Source: Paludibacteraceae bacterium
GTDB lineage: Bacteria > Bacteroidota > Bacteroidia > Bacteroidales > Paludibacteraceae
Assembly (NCBI GenBank): GCA_947445425.1
Contig: CANFFA010000002.1
Coordinates: 1 to 23,352 of the forward strand
DNA: 23,352 bases
Direction: 5' to 3'
Part shown: positions 1-8,180 of the stretch, piece by piece
Layout: each line of letters opens with the position of its first letter
Position numbering within the stretch: position 1 is the stretch's first letter
Translations under genes and position numbers: made by a program
The notes under the pieces: model-generated
Told to the model about the DNA's origin: nothing
The model's database searches: none
What the model saw: only the letters and a program-made list of their open reading frames with translations

Positions 1-767
1 ATTTAGAACTCCATTTAAATGAAAAAAAATGGAATGAACTGTTTCCCAATCGAGTGGGTTGTGGTAAGCTAAATTCTAAGAAAAGCAAGTTTGATTTTTA
101 CTCTTTTAAATCTTTTCAAATTGCGGTAAAGTATTTTCCAGAATTTCTAAAAGGGGATATTCAAACTCAAAAACGTGAGTTGGCAGCCTTTCTTGCCAAT
201 ATTGCCCAAGAGACCAGTGGTGGCTGGAAAGATGCTGAAGGTGGGTATTTCAAATGGGGACTTTATTTTATAGAGGAGCAACAAAATGATCAAAATATTA
301 ACTATATTGATTCTACTAAAAAAAACTACCCAGCAGTCATTGGAAAAAGCTATTTTGGAAGAGGACCCAAACAATTGAGTTGGAATTACAATTACGGACA
401 ATTCAGTGAGGCATGGTTTGGTACAAAAGACAGTTTATTAGCACATCCTGAATTAATTTCAAGGGATCCAGTATTGTCATTTACCTCTGCTTTGTGGTTT
501 TGGATGACACCACAATATCCCAAACCTTCTTGTCATGACATCATGGTGGGCAATTGGAAGCCGAATGAAAATGACTTAACAAAAGGTAGATTTCCAGGAT
601 TTGGTGCTACTGTAAACGTGATTAATGGCGGTGTAGAGTGTGGAAAAGGGATTGATTTAGAGAAAACAAGCTATCGTTATGCTTATTATCAATTTTTCTG
701 CAACTACCTTAAGGTTTCACCAGGAGATAATATTCAATGCAATACTCAAAAACCTTTTGGTCAGTAA
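1..767 (+). CDS. GH19 (plant-type) chitinase, 5'-truncated by window edge
   Basis: Endo-chitinase of glycoside hydrolase family 19, which cleaves beta-1,4 GlcNAc polymers by inversion. The reading frame is open from base 3 and the upstream residues (…WNELFPNRVG) fit the family's N-terminal FPNR segment, so the GTG at 54 is not the true start. Numbering from that GTG, the first catalytic Glu is E53 in AAFLANIAQETSGGW and the second is E75 in YFIEEQ, matching Glu67 and Glu89 of barley chitinase. The substrate-cleft block YFGRGPKQLSWNYNYG follows, then LWFWMTPQYPKPSCHD and PGFGATVNVINGGVECGKG. The C-terminal C-N-Y-L…IQCNTQKPF resembles the plant class I/II end, including a late cysteine. The fold looks complete from the left edge to the TAA at 765-767. 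Any signal peptide lies outside the window. Family assignment is very sure; substrate and export are not known. Confidence 0.93.
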   Translation, partial: LELHLNEKKWNELFPNRVGCGKLNSKKSKFDFYSFKSFQIAVKYFPEFLKGDIQTQKRELAAFLANIAQETSGGWKDAEGGYFKWGLYFIEEQQNDQNINYIDSTKKNYPAVIGKSYFGRGPKQLSWNYNYGQFSEAWFGTKDSLLAHPELISRDPVLSFTSALWFWMTPQYPKPSCHDIMVGNWKPNENDLTKGRFPGFGATVNVINGGVECGKGIDLEKTSYRYAYYQFFCNYLKVSPGDNIQCNTQKPFGQ

Positions 768-835
768 TTTCAATTACTACATTGAGAACGAGTTTGGGTT
801 TATACATATTGAATCACTATCAACATAAAGTATGA

Positions 836-866
836 TTGTGATTTGCACATTTAATACATATCTTTG
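836..866 (+). promoter_or_regulatory. Bacteroidota-type promoter of panB
   Basis: The -7 box TATCTTTG (859-866) matches TAnnTTTG. A weak -33 TTG lies at 836-838 with a 20-nt spacer. Transcription should start near 873, about 25 nt before the panB ATG. There is no Shine-Dalgarno sequence. Confidence 0.6.
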
Positions 867-898
867 CAAGGTTTAATTTCAATCAAAAAGAACTAAGT

Positions 899-1717
899 AT
901 GTCTATACATCAAGAGGATTTCAGAAGGGTCACTACCCAACGCTTATTGGAGATGAAAATGCGCAAGGAGAAAATAAGTATGATCACCGCTTATGATTAT
1001 ACTATGGGAAGCATTGTAGATCAGGGTGGGGTTGATATTGTACTGGTGGGAGATTCTGCTTCGAATGTAATGTGTGGAAATAGCACGACCTTACCCATTA
1101 CATTGGACCAGATGATATTTCTGGCAAAATCTGTTGTAAGAGGAGTAAGACGTGCATTGGTGGTGGTGGATATGCCCTTTGGAACTTATCAAGGGAATTC
1201 AAAAGAAGCTTTATCCTCTGCCATCCGTATCATGAAAGAGACACATGGTGACTGCTTAAAATTGGAAGGTGGAGAAGAAATTATCGAATCGGTAAAAAGA
1301 GTACTCAGTGCTGGAATACCCGTTATGGGACATTTGGGATTAATGCCACAATCCATTAATAAATACGGCTCCTATGCCGTTAGGGCAAAAGAAGACAATG
1401 AAGCAGAAAAATTGGTACGTGACGCCCACCTTTTAGAGGATGCTGGTTGTTTTGCCATCGTACTAGAAAAAATACCTGCTAAATTAGCTGAACGAGTTGC
1501 TAAAGAATTAAGCATTCCCATCATAGGAATTGGTGCTGGCGGTGGAGTAGATGGACAAGTATTGGTACTGCACGATATGATTGGACTGACACAGGATTTT
1601 TCACCACGCTTCCTACGTCGTTATGCCAACTTACAAGGCATTATGAATGAGGCTATTGAACATTATGTTGCGGATGTAAAATCTGGTGATTTTCCAAATG
1701 AAAAAGAGCAGTATTAG
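899..1717 (+). CDS. panB: 3-methyl-2-oxobutanoate hydroxymethyltransferase (PanB)
   Basis: First committed step of pantothenate/CoA synthesis: transfers a hydroxymethyl group from 5,10-methylene-THF to alpha-ketoisovalerate, giving ketopantoate. Cytosolic TIM-barrel enzyme. The 272-aa product is full length for the family. Recognisable blocks in order are ISMITAYDY (26-34), the metal-binding [12 protein letters not shown] (D52), [10 protein letters not shown] (second metal Asp, about residue 90), [25 protein letters not shown] (catalytic-region Glu) and [21 protein letters not shown]. The start follows a clear -7 box by about 33 nt. Transcribed alone, with no panC or panD beside it. Its TAG stop (1715-1717) is the first three bases of a heptamer array and it converges with yebC. 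Identification is secure. Confidence 0.97.
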   Translation: MSIHQEDFRRVTTQRLLEMKMRKEKISMITAYDYTMGSIVDQGGVDIVLVGDSASNVMCGNSTTLPITLDQMIFLAKSVVRGVRRALVVVDMPFGTYQGNSKEALSSAIRIMKETHGDCLKLEGGEEIIESVKRVLSAGIPVMGHLGLMPQSINKYGSYAVRAKEDNEAEKLVRDAHLLEDAGCFAIVLEKIPAKLAERVAKELSIPIIGIGAGGGVDGQVLVLHDMIGLTQDFSPRFLRRYANLQGIMNEAIEHYVADVKSGDFPNEKEQY

Positions 1718-1835
1718 TGATTAGTGTTTAGTGATTAACGTTTAACGATAAACGACAAACGACAAAAAAAGGGTCAACAGTTTTTTACTGCTGACCCTTT
1801 TTTACTAATCGTTAATCACTAAACACTAATCACTA
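1715..1835. repeat. Heptamer inverted repeat enclosing a terminator (locus 1)
   Basis: Seven-base units in strict register start at the panB stop codon: TAGTGAT, TAGTGTT, TAGTGAT, TAACGTT, TAACGAT, AAACGAC, AAACGAC (1715-1763), followed by seven A. After the central terminator come four inverted units (1808-1835) ending exactly at the yebC stop codon. Bases 1715-1740 and 1810-1835 are perfect 26-nt inverted repeats. Both converging genes therefore have their TAG stop as the first three bases of a heptamer. Confidence 0.9.
1764..1803. terminator. Bidirectional terminator between panB and yebC
   Basis: GGGTCAACAG (1771-1780) pairs with CTGCTGACCC (1788-1797) with one mismatch. It is flanked by an A7 tract on the left and a T6 tract on the right, so it has a U-run on either strand. 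Sits exactly in the middle of the larger heptamer inverted repeat. Confidence 0.85.
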
Positions 1836-2546
1836 TTCAATCATATTGTGAAACACGTTCTGAACATCTTCGTCATCTTCAATTTTATCAAGTAATTTTA
1901 CTACTTGAGCTTTTTGTTCCTCAGAAAGCTCTTTCATATCATTTGGAATACGTTCAAACTCCGCACTAAAGATTTCAAATCCATTCTCTTCTAGGTGTTT
2001 TTGAATAGATGAGTAGGATTGGAATTCTCCATAAAGAATGATACCATCCTCATCCTCCACCAATTCATCCACCCCAAAGTCGATTAATTCTAGTTCTAAA
2101 TCTTCTAGTGAGACACCTGTTTTAGGAGCAATTTTGAATACACATTTGTGATCAAATAAAAACTGCAAACATCCAGAAGTCCCCAATGAACCTCCATTAC
2201 GAGTAAGATAACTGCGAATGTTGGCAACGGTACGGGTAGGATTATCTGTAGCAGTTTCAATTACAATGGCTATACCATTTGGACCATAACCCTCATAGAC
2301 AACTTCTTTGTAATCAGCTTCATCTTTCGAAATTGCTTTTTTGATAGCACGCTCCACATTTTCTTTGGGCATGTTCTCCTTTTTCGATTGCTGAATGAGT
2401 ACCCTCAATCGCGGATTGGTATCAGCTTCTGGCCCACTTTCACGGACTGCTATGGTGATTTGTTTTCCTAATTTCGTGAAAACGCGGGCCATATTACCCC
2501 AACGTTTCATTTTAGTTGCTTTTCGATACTCGTACGCTCTTCCCAT
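1833..2546 (-). CDS. yebC: YebC/PmpR family regulatory protein
   Basis: YebC/PmpR (TACO1-like) protein, 237 aa. The family is annotated as transcriptional regulators; recent work also implicates members in translation of proline-rich stretches, so which role applies here is open. The start is taken at the ATG at 2544-2546 because the product then begins MGRAYEYRKATKMKRWGNMA, the usual Bacteroidota N-terminus. A longer in-frame start at 2603 would add 19 non-conserved residues. Conserved segments include ARVFTKLGKQITIAVRESG, NPRLRVLIQQSKKENMPKENVERAIKKA, YEGYGPNGIAIVIETATDNPTRTVANIR and RNGGSLGTSG. The acidic C-terminus is typical. Has its own promoter, with a -7 box at 2629-2636. The TAG stop lies in the heptamer repeat shared with panB. 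Confidence 0.93.
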   Translation of the reverse strand: MGRAYEYRKATKMKRWGNMARVFTKLGKQITIAVRESGPEADTNPRLRVLIQQSKKENMPKENVERAIKKAISKDEADYKEVVYEGYGPNGIAIVIETATDNPTRTVANIRSYLTRNGGSLGTSGCLQFLFDHKCVFKIAPKTGVSLEDLELELIDFGVDELVEDEDGIILYGEFQSYSSIQKHLEENGFEIFSAEFERIPNDMKELSEEQKAQVVKLLDKIEDDEDVQNVFHNMIE

Positions 2547-2628
2547 TTTTTTGTATATTATATTAAGTAAACAAGTTGGCGGGTAAACAAGTACACGCTT
2601 CAACTTTTAAACATTTTCATTTTGTCCG

Positions 2629-2659
2629 CAAAAGTATTAAAACAGTGGCACAAAACCAA
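2629..2659 (-). promoter_or_regulatory. Promoter of yebC
   Basis: Read on the minus strand: -33 TTGG at 2656-2659, 19-nt spacer, -7 TACTTTTG at 2629-2636. Predicted start of transcription is about 2622, which leaves a leader of roughly 75 nt before the chosen ATG at 2546. Confidence 0.65.
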
Positions 2660-2686
2660 GTTCTTTTCGCGATTTTATGAATAAAA

Positions 2687-5026
2687 CTACTCTTTAGCAT
2701 TCTCTTCAAAGATCACCACAAATTCCACGCGGCGATTCTTGGCGCGTCCTTCCTCTGTTTCGTTATCAGAAATCGGTTTACTATCGCCCATTCCTTGTGA
2801 ACTGATACGTTTTTTAGAAACACCTTTTTTGATTAAATAATTACGAACGGCATCTGCACGGCTTTCTGATAACTTTAAATTAACAGCTGGTGCCCCTGAA
2901 TTATCAGTATGACCACGAATATCAATCAAATATCCAGGATTTTCAATTAACACTTTAAAGATTTGATCTAAAAGAGCAAAGGAACTTGGATCAATGGCTA
3001 CCTTACCCGATTCAAATTGAATACCTTCCAAAGCTTTCTGAAACAACACTTTTACCTCTTTCTTAATTTCAGGACAACCTTCATTATCAGCCACACCTGC
3101 AATTGTAGGGCAATTATCAATATAATCAGGTACACCGTCAGCATCCGAATCAATAGGGCATCCATTGTCATCAACAAAACCTTTGGCTGCGACTGGCGTC
3201 TTTGGACATTTATCAACATAATCAGGAACTCCATCACCATCTGTATCCAATGGACAACCCACACTGTCCACTTTTCCTATGGCTGAAGCGGGAGTATCAC
3301 ATTCATCCAAATAGTCTGGCACACCATCTTTATCGGCATCTGTTAAACAACCGTGTACATCCACCCTACCGTTCGCTTCCAATGGGGTATCTGGACATTT
3401 ATCTAAATAATCAACTACACCATCACCATCAGTATCCAGTGGACAACCAACGCTATCCACTTTTCCGATGGCTGCTGCTGGTGTTTTAGCACATTTATCC
3501 AAATAATCAGGAACACCATCTTTATCACTATCCAGCAAACAACCATTTTTATCTACCTTTCTACGAGACGCAATTGGGGTATCAGGACATTTATCTAGAT
3601 AATCTGAAATCCCATCATTATCAGCGTCTTTTTTGCGTTTAAAATCATATTCAGGGTTACCGATTACAAAATTAAGTGCCAAAGAGACATTCATTCCACC
3701 TGGATTGTAGGGTGATACTACATTTCCTCTACTAGCATAGCTTTGAGGAATATAATTAGTCGTCAATAGCCAATGTAGAAAATAAGTCCTTAATCCAAGA
3801 CCAAGTCCTAAATTACTCGGCCTAAAATTTAAAAAGGAAAGAGAAGTGGATACATTCAACCATTCATTGGGGTGATAATTATAGGATGGCGTAATTTCCT
3901 CATAAACACTTTTATATCTAAACATTGTTCTTGAGAACAATCCCACACTCATCGTACTATCTTTAAATCCATATTCGCCACCTAAATTTAAATTGGCATT
4001 CGTAAATGACGTAAATGGAGCAATTTCATTTTGATTACTTGAACTTTTACCACCAGTAAAAACGGCATCGGTTAACTTTGCAGGAGAAGAAAAATCACCA
4101 GGATTTACTGATTTATAATCAATACTATAGGCGATTTTTCTGGCATCCACCCGCCATGAGATAAATCCAAGATCAGTAATGGCAGCAGAAAGGGTTATTT
4201 TATCGTCCAGCTTATAAACTGCACCAAAATCAAGACCAATTCCAACACCATAAGGTTTAATGAAGGTTGGAAGCGATTTCTCTACCGCTGGGATAACTTG
4301 ACTCATACCCTGTTCTGGAAATCCAAATGGACCGGAAACTGTAGCTTCTCCCTGACCTTTTAAAGACCATTGATTGGACTCAATATTCAAATCCAAAGCT
4401 GAATTTTCACCCTTTACTTTCAATTGTCCAATCAAGATTTTGGCTTTTCCACCCAATGTCAATTTTTGATCAATAATTGTTGAACTCCCGAAGGCAATTT
4501 CGAGGTAAGACGTTAAATTATAACCCAATGTGTTAAAATTACAAACACCATTTTGCGATTGTGTATTTCCCAACAAGGCCAATTTCTTAAAGTCGCCTGG
4601 AATTCGGAGGTCTGATTCCATTCTTTGACTTACCGATAAAGTTGTATAGGTATCAGCAGTACGAAAGCCCATATTAATAAAATTAACTTGAGCACTGTTC
4701 CCCATTAAAGTAGGTGATTTAGAATTGTTGTAAAAGTTGGACATCCCATTAAAAGCAAAAGGATTTAAAAAGGAATTTTGACCATTCCTAAAATAAATCA
4801 TATCATTAATAGACAAGGGAGTAGCACCTACTTTTAGTTGATTAAATCCAATAGGATAAAAACCAACATACATTTCACTTAAGGGTTGAAAGGCAGGATT
4901 CAGAGAATTACGAACTGGCGCATTTTCCATGTAATACAAAGTAGCACTTTGCTGAGCTTTAGATGAAATGGAAATAAAAACAAGAAAACAAACAATCGAA
5001 AGAGTAAATATTTTCAATCTATTCAT
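2687..5026 (-). CDS. OmpA-family outer-membrane protein with DUF5723-like barrel and TSP3 repeats
   Basis: A 779-aa envelope protein. Residues 1-24 are a signal peptide (hydrophobic core IFTLSIVCFLVFISI, cleavage near SSKA/QQ). Residues about 25-460 look like a beta-barrel of the DUF5723 type found in Bacteroidota (SLNPAFQPLSEMYVGFYPIG, later GLGLGLRTYFLHWLLTTNYIPQ). From about residue 467 to 650 there are six thrombospondin type-3 repeats of the form DxDxDGVPDYLDKCPxTP…VDxxGC, which bind calcium. The C-terminus (about 660-775) is an OmpA peptidoglycan-binding domain with IRGHTDNSG, LSESRADAVRNYL and the closing AKNRRVEFVV. This suggests a barrel anchored through a calcium-stiffened linker to peptidoglycan. 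Repeat four has lost one residue (YLDECDTP instead of YLDKCPDTP). Monocistronic with its own promoter. Domain order is sure; physiological role is not known. Confidence 0.9.
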   Translation of the reverse strand: MNRLKIFTLSIVCFLVFISISSKAQQSATLYYMENAPVRNSLNPAFQPLSEMYVGFYPIGFNQLKVGATPLSINDMIYFRNGQNSFLNPFAFNGMSNFYNNSKSPTLMGNSAQVNFINMGFRTADTYTTLSVSQRMESDLRIPGDFKKLALLGNTQSQNGVCNFNTLGYNLTSYLEIAFGSSTIIDQKLTLGGKAKILIGQLKVKGENSALDLNIESNQWSLKGQGEATVSGPFGFPEQGMSQVIPAVEKSLPTFIKPYGVGIGLDFGAVYKLDDKITLSAAITDLGFISWRVDARKIAYSIDYKSVNPGDFSSPAKLTDAVFTGGKSSSNQNEIAPFTSFTNANLNLGGEYGFKDSTMSVGLFSRTMFRYKSVYEEITPSYNYHPNEWLNVSTSLSFLNFRPSNLGLGLGLRTYFLHWLLTTNYIPQSYASRGNVVSPYNPGGMNVSLALNFVIGNPEYDFKRKKDADNDGISDYLDKCPDTPIASRRKVDKNGCLLDSDKDGVPDYLDKCAKTPAAAIGKVDSVGCPLDTDGDGVVDYLDKCPDTPLEANGRVDVHGCLTDADKDGVPDYLDECDTPASAIGKVDSVGCPLDTDGDGVPDYVDKCPKTPVAAKGFVDDNGCPIDSDADGVPDYIDNCPTIAGVADNEGCPEIKKEVKVLFQKALEGIQFESGKVAIDPSSFALLDQIFKVLIENPGYLIDIRGHTDNSGAPAVNLKLSESRADAVRNYLIKKGVSKKRISSQGMGDSKPISDNETEEGRAKNRRVEFVVIFEENAKE
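3050..3628 (-). repeat. DNA tandem repeats encoding six TSP3 units
   Basis: Imperfect tandem repeats of roughly 90-99 bp within the OmpA-family gene. Units two and four share IGKVDSVGCPLDTDGDGV, pointing to duplication of a two-unit block. The repeat structure also opens long spurious reading frames on the other strand here. Confidence 0.8.
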
Positions 5027-5078
5027 AAATTATTGTACCTAAAAATGTGAAACTATTTTAAATTAGAGGAAAGAATGA

Positions 5079-5106
5079 CAAAGATAATTTATTTTTTTTG
5101 AGCAAA
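5079..5106 (-). promoter_or_regulatory. Promoter of the OmpA-family gene
   Basis: Minus strand: -33 TTTG at 5103-5106, 16-nt spacer, -7 TATCTTTG at 5079-5086. About 50 nt lie between the box and the ATG at 5026. Confidence 0.6.
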
Positions 5107-5131
5107 ACATTAAAATTTTAACTTTCAGCAG

Positions 5132-6538
5132 CTATGAAAAACTTTTCTCGGGAAAATTGACAAGATAAACCGTTTCACTGGCTCGGGTTAATGCAGTATA
5201 CAACCATCGGTAAAAATCACTATTCAGTTGATCATCTGCAATCTGTCCAGGATCTACAAATACCTTTTTCCATTGCCCACCCTGCGCTTTATGACAGGTT
5301 ACAGCATAAGCAAATTTAACTTGTAAAGCATTATAAAACTCATTTTCAAAGACTTTCTTAAATTTTTCTCGTTTTGTAGTTATTTCTGGATAATCTTCGG
5401 CAACTGCATTAAAAAGTTGATTGGTCATTTCATTCATCTGTGCTGGCGATTCTGCCTGAAGGGCATCCATCCAAATTCTAGCATCAATTTCCCAATTGTA
5501 GTCTAAAGAACGTAAGCTTAAATCCACAAAATGAAAACCATAAATCTCATAGTGCTTCCGAACCCTGAGTACCTCTAAAACATCGCCATTGGCAATAAAA
5601 TCAATCTCCTTATATGGTTTATTCCAAAAGTAATTATTACGGGTAACCATCAGCAAATCACCATTGGTAAGCTCATCTTCTTTCATCATCACTCTGGCCC
5701 GAATCCCATTGTTATACATATTGGCTCGCTTGTTCGAACGAGTCACCACAATTGTATCCTCCACTCCCACTCCATCATAAGCACGTTGGATCTCATCAAT
5801 CAATTCCATACCATCCAAGCGTTTGATATCCGGAAATCCCTCTAATTCAAAATGAGGAAAATCAGTAGTGCGCTCTTCTACAAGCAATTGACGAAGTAAG
5901 GTCGCATTGTGTAAAACTCCACTTTCCAGGGCTTGACGCACTACATGCGTGAGCGTAAATGTATGTAATTGTAAACCATAGCCCAATAGTTTATCAGGCT
6001 CTAATGCCGGGCTATGCGGTTGCATTACAGGCGGTAACTGAGCCGTATCGCCCAACAACAATAAACTACAACCAGTGCCGCCATAGACAAATTGAATCAA
6101 ATCATCCAACAGGCGACCAGATCCAAAAGCCGTTTCGCTACCCGAATTTGAGATCATCGATGCTTCATCAACAATAAAAAGTGTATGAGCATACAAATTA
6201 TCAGCCAATTGAAATCGGAATTCAGACATCGATTTCTGTCTGTATATTTTTTTATGAATGGTAAAAGCTGGAAAACCAGAATAGCCTGCAATTACTTTAG
6301 CAGCCCTACCCGTAGGTGCCATCAACATTGTTTTTTGTTTCAATTCGTTCAATGCCCTTACCAATGCACTAACAACAGAGGTCTTACCAGTACCGGCATA
6401 CCCCCGCAAAAGGAAAACTTTATCCTTATCTGTAGACATCAAAAATTCTCCTAACAGACCAATTAATTGAACCTGTTGTTCAGTCGGTTCAAAGGGTAAT
6501 TGATCAGTGATGCGGGTGGCGATGAAATTTTGCAACAT
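5132..6538 (-). CDS. RecD-like superfamily 1B DNA helicase
   Basis: ATP-dependent DNA helicase of the RecD/Pif1 (SF1B) type, 468 aa. Walker A is GYAGTGKT (46-53), motif Ia is APTGRAAKVI, Walker B/motif II is FIVDEAS (D124, E125), motif III is LGDTAQLPP (163-170). The C-terminal UvrD_C_2-like part has YAVTCHKAQGGQW and the arginine-finger motif WLYTALTRASETVYLV. It is much shorter than RecD2 (about 720 aa or more) because the N-terminal HhH region is absent, and no recB or recC lies nearby. It resembles the short AAA/RecD-like helicases common in Bacteroidota, whose precise cellular role is not settled. A TACTTTTG box at 6560-6567 gives it its own promoter, separate from amt upstream. Confident on fold, unsure on pathway. 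Confidence 0.88.
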   Translation of the reverse strand: MLQNFIATRITDQLPFEPTEQQVQLIGLLGEFLMSTDKDKVFLLRGYAGTGKTSVVSALVRALNELKQKTMLMAPTGRAAKVIAGYSGFPAFTIHKKIYRQKSMSEFRFQLADNLYAHTLFIVDEASMISNSGSETAFGSGRLLDDLIQFVYGGTGCSLLLLGDTAQLPPVMQPHSPALEPDKLLGYGLQLHTFTLTHVVRQALESGVLHNATLLRQLLVEERTTDFPHFELEGFPDIKRLDGMELIDEIQRAYDGVGVEDTIVVTRSNKRANMYNNGIRARVMMKEDELTNGDLLMVTRNNYFWNKPYKEIDFIANGDVLEVLRVRKHYEIYGFHFVDLSLRSLDYNWEIDARIWMDALQAESPAQMNEMTNQLFNAVAEDYPEITTKREKFKKVFENEFYNALQVKFAYAVTCHKAQGGQWKKVFVDPGQIADDQLNSDFYRWLYTALTRASETVYLVNFPEKSFS

Positions 6539-6559
6539 AGGATGTTCTTAATAATTATT

Positions 6560-6567
6560 CAAAAGTA
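6560..6567 (-). promoter_or_regulatory. -7 box of the RecD-like helicase gene
   Basis: Minus-strand TACTTTTG, 21 nt before the ATG, implying a very short leader. No convincing -33 at the usual spacing: the nearest TTTG, at 6580-6583, is only 12 nt away. Confidence 0.5.
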
Positions 6568-6615
6568 CGCATTTAATTTCAAAATTAAAGTAATCAAGAC
6601 GATACTCTCGAATAC

Positions 6616-6652
6616 AAAAAAAGCAACATTTTCTAAAGTTAGAAAACGTTGC
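6616..6652 (-). terminator. Intrinsic terminator of amt
   Basis: On the minus strand, a 13-bp stem (GCAACGTTTTCTA with TAGAAAATGTTGC, one G-T wobble) and loop ACTT are followed by seven T. It lies 28 nt past the amt stop and separates amt from the helicase gene. Confidence 0.85.
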
Positions 6653-6680
6653 CTTTAAACTTAAATATTCAGTCCATTCA

Positions 6681-7913
6681 TTAATGCGACCTTGCCACTT
6701 CACCATGATGCGCCAAATCCAGACCAAGACTTAGATCATCTTCTGTAACGCGAACAGGAATGAAATGATTGATAACTTTAAATAATAATAGGGTGAATAG
6801 GAATCCATAAACCACAGCCAATAAAATAGCCACAACTTCTTTAAACAAAAGCATTCCGTCACCACCAAAAAGCAAACCATTCGGTATTGCAGCATTAATA
6901 GAGCTATTGGCAAAAAATCCTAAACAGATTGTACCAATAACACCACCCATACCGTGTACTCCCCAAACATCTAAGGCATCATCCCAACCTTTGTGCTCTT
7001 TGAATTTCACAGCTAAAAAACAACCAATGGCGGCAATAACCCCAATGATAGCGGAAGAATAGATATCAACATAACCCGCTGCTGGTGTGATAGTGGCTAA
7101 TCCTGCAACAGCACCAGTCATTAAGCCAATAAAGGTAGGCTTTTTCTTATCTGTATTCCATTCAATAATTAACCAAGTAATGGCAGCAAAAGAAGCAGCT
7201 GTATCGGTATTTAAAAAGGCAGAAATAGTAACTGAATTCACAGCCAATTCACTCCCTGCATTAAAACCATACCAACCAAACCATAATAAAGCAGTTCCCA
7301 CTGCAACCAAAGGAATATTATTAGGGTCAGACTTTTCACGTCTTTTACCTACAAAATATACAGATGCCAAAGCTGCAAAACCAGCAGTAGCATGTACGGT
7401 AATCCCTCCAGCGAAGTCAAAAACCCCCCATTCAGCCAATAATCCACCACCCCAAACCATGTGAACAAAAGGGTAATATACAAAGACTTGCCAAAGAATC
7501 AGAAATAGAATATAAGATTTAAAATTGACACGATTGATAAATGCACCCGTAATCAAGGCTGGTGTAATGATGGCAAACATCATTTGGTAGGCAATAAAGA
7601 TGTACTCAGGGAAACGTTTCGTAGGAGAGTAAAGCGTAGAAGGAGTAATTCCATGATAAAAAGCTTTATCAAAATTACCAAAAATTCCAAAGAAATCTGT
7701 TCCAGCATGCATATTGCCACTAAAACAAACTGAATATCCAAAAGCAAACCATAGTATAGTTCCTATTCCCATAGAAACGAAACTCTGCATCATGATGCTC
7801 AAGATATTATTCTTACTTCCTAAACCTCCATAAAAGAAGGCAAGACCAGGCGTCATCAGCATCACTAAGCTGGTTGCCAGAATCATAAACGTGGTTAATC
7901 CAATGTCTAACAT
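6681..7913 (-). CDS. amt: Ammonium transporter (Amt)
   Basis: Inner-membrane ammonium channel, 410 aa with about 11 membrane segments. The start is set at the ATG at 7911-7913 (MLDIGLTTFMILATSLVMLMTPGLAFFYGGL). The in-frame ATG at 8037-8039 lies upstream of the -7 box at 7944-7951 and would not be in the transcript. Family marks include TPGLAFFYGG in the first helix, FVHMVWGGGLLAEWGVFDFAGG carrying the first pore histidine and the conserved D in FDFAGG, HATAGFAALA, LLWFGWYGFNAGSEL, and VWGVHGMGGVIGTICLG with the second pore histidine. No glnK/PII gene is adjacent within the window, unlike many bacterial amt loci. Followed by a strong terminator. Confidence 0.95.
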   Translation of the reverse strand: MLDIGLTTFMILATSLVMLMTPGLAFFYGGLGSKNNILSIMMQSFVSMGIGTILWFAFGYSVCFSGNMHAGTDFFGIFGNFDKAFYHGITPSTLYSPTKRFPEYIFIAYQMMFAIITPALITGAFINRVNFKSYILFLILWQVFVYYPFVHMVWGGGLLAEWGVFDFAGGITVHATAGFAALASVYFVGKRREKSDPNNIPLVAVGTALLWFGWYGFNAGSELAVNSVTISAFLNTDTAASFAAITWLIIEWNTDKKKPTFIGLMTGAVAGLATITPAAGYVDIYSSAIIGVIAAIGCFLAVKFKEHKGWDDALDVWGVHGMGGVIGTICLGFFANSSINAAIPNGLLFGGDGMLLFKEVVAILLAVVYGFLFTLLLFKVINHFIPVRVTEDDLSLGLDLAHHGEVARSH

Positions 7914-7943
7914 AAATAAGTTTTTGAGTTTTTTAGTTTGGTG

Positions 7944-7974
7944 CAAAAGTACACATTTGACAGCAAATAAGCAA
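7944..7974 (-). promoter_or_regulatory. Promoter of amt
   Basis: Minus strand: -33 TTG at 7972-7974, 20-nt spacer, -7 TACTTTTG at 7944-7951. This fixes the amt start at 7913, because the longer frame begins upstream of the promoter. Confidence 0.65.
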
Positions 7975-8180
7975 CATTTAATGACAAAAATCGACACAAA
8001 AAGTTCTAATTCACTTAAATCAGGACAATAAATAATCAAAATGATATTTATTCAATATGAAAATGATATAAATATAGCAATATGAAAGTAAATTCATCAA
8101 TTCCACTAAAAAATAACAGAACACAATAATTATCCGTATAGATAAATTCAAATTCAAACAAAGTAAATTACGCAGAGCCC

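Noticed and set aside
842..845. TTTG at 842-845 as the -33 element of panB
   Set aside because: Only 13 nt from the -7 box, too close; the weaker TTG at 836-838 has the proper spacing.
2395..2603. N-terminal extension of YebC to 2603
   Set aside because: The added residues are not conserved, and MGRAYEYRKATKMKRW is the standard family start.
2640..2686. Terminator after the OmpA-family gene
   Set aside because: Only a weak ATTTTAT/ATAAAA stem with no T-run; not reported as a feature.
3017..3489. Overlapping reading frames on both strands inside the OmpA-family gene
   Set aside because: They follow the repeated codons of the TSP3 region and have no family features; shadows of the real gene.
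5111..5122. TTAAAATTTTAA palindrome between the helicase and OmpA-family genes
   Set aside because: Short, purely AT and without a T-run; expected by chance at this base composition.
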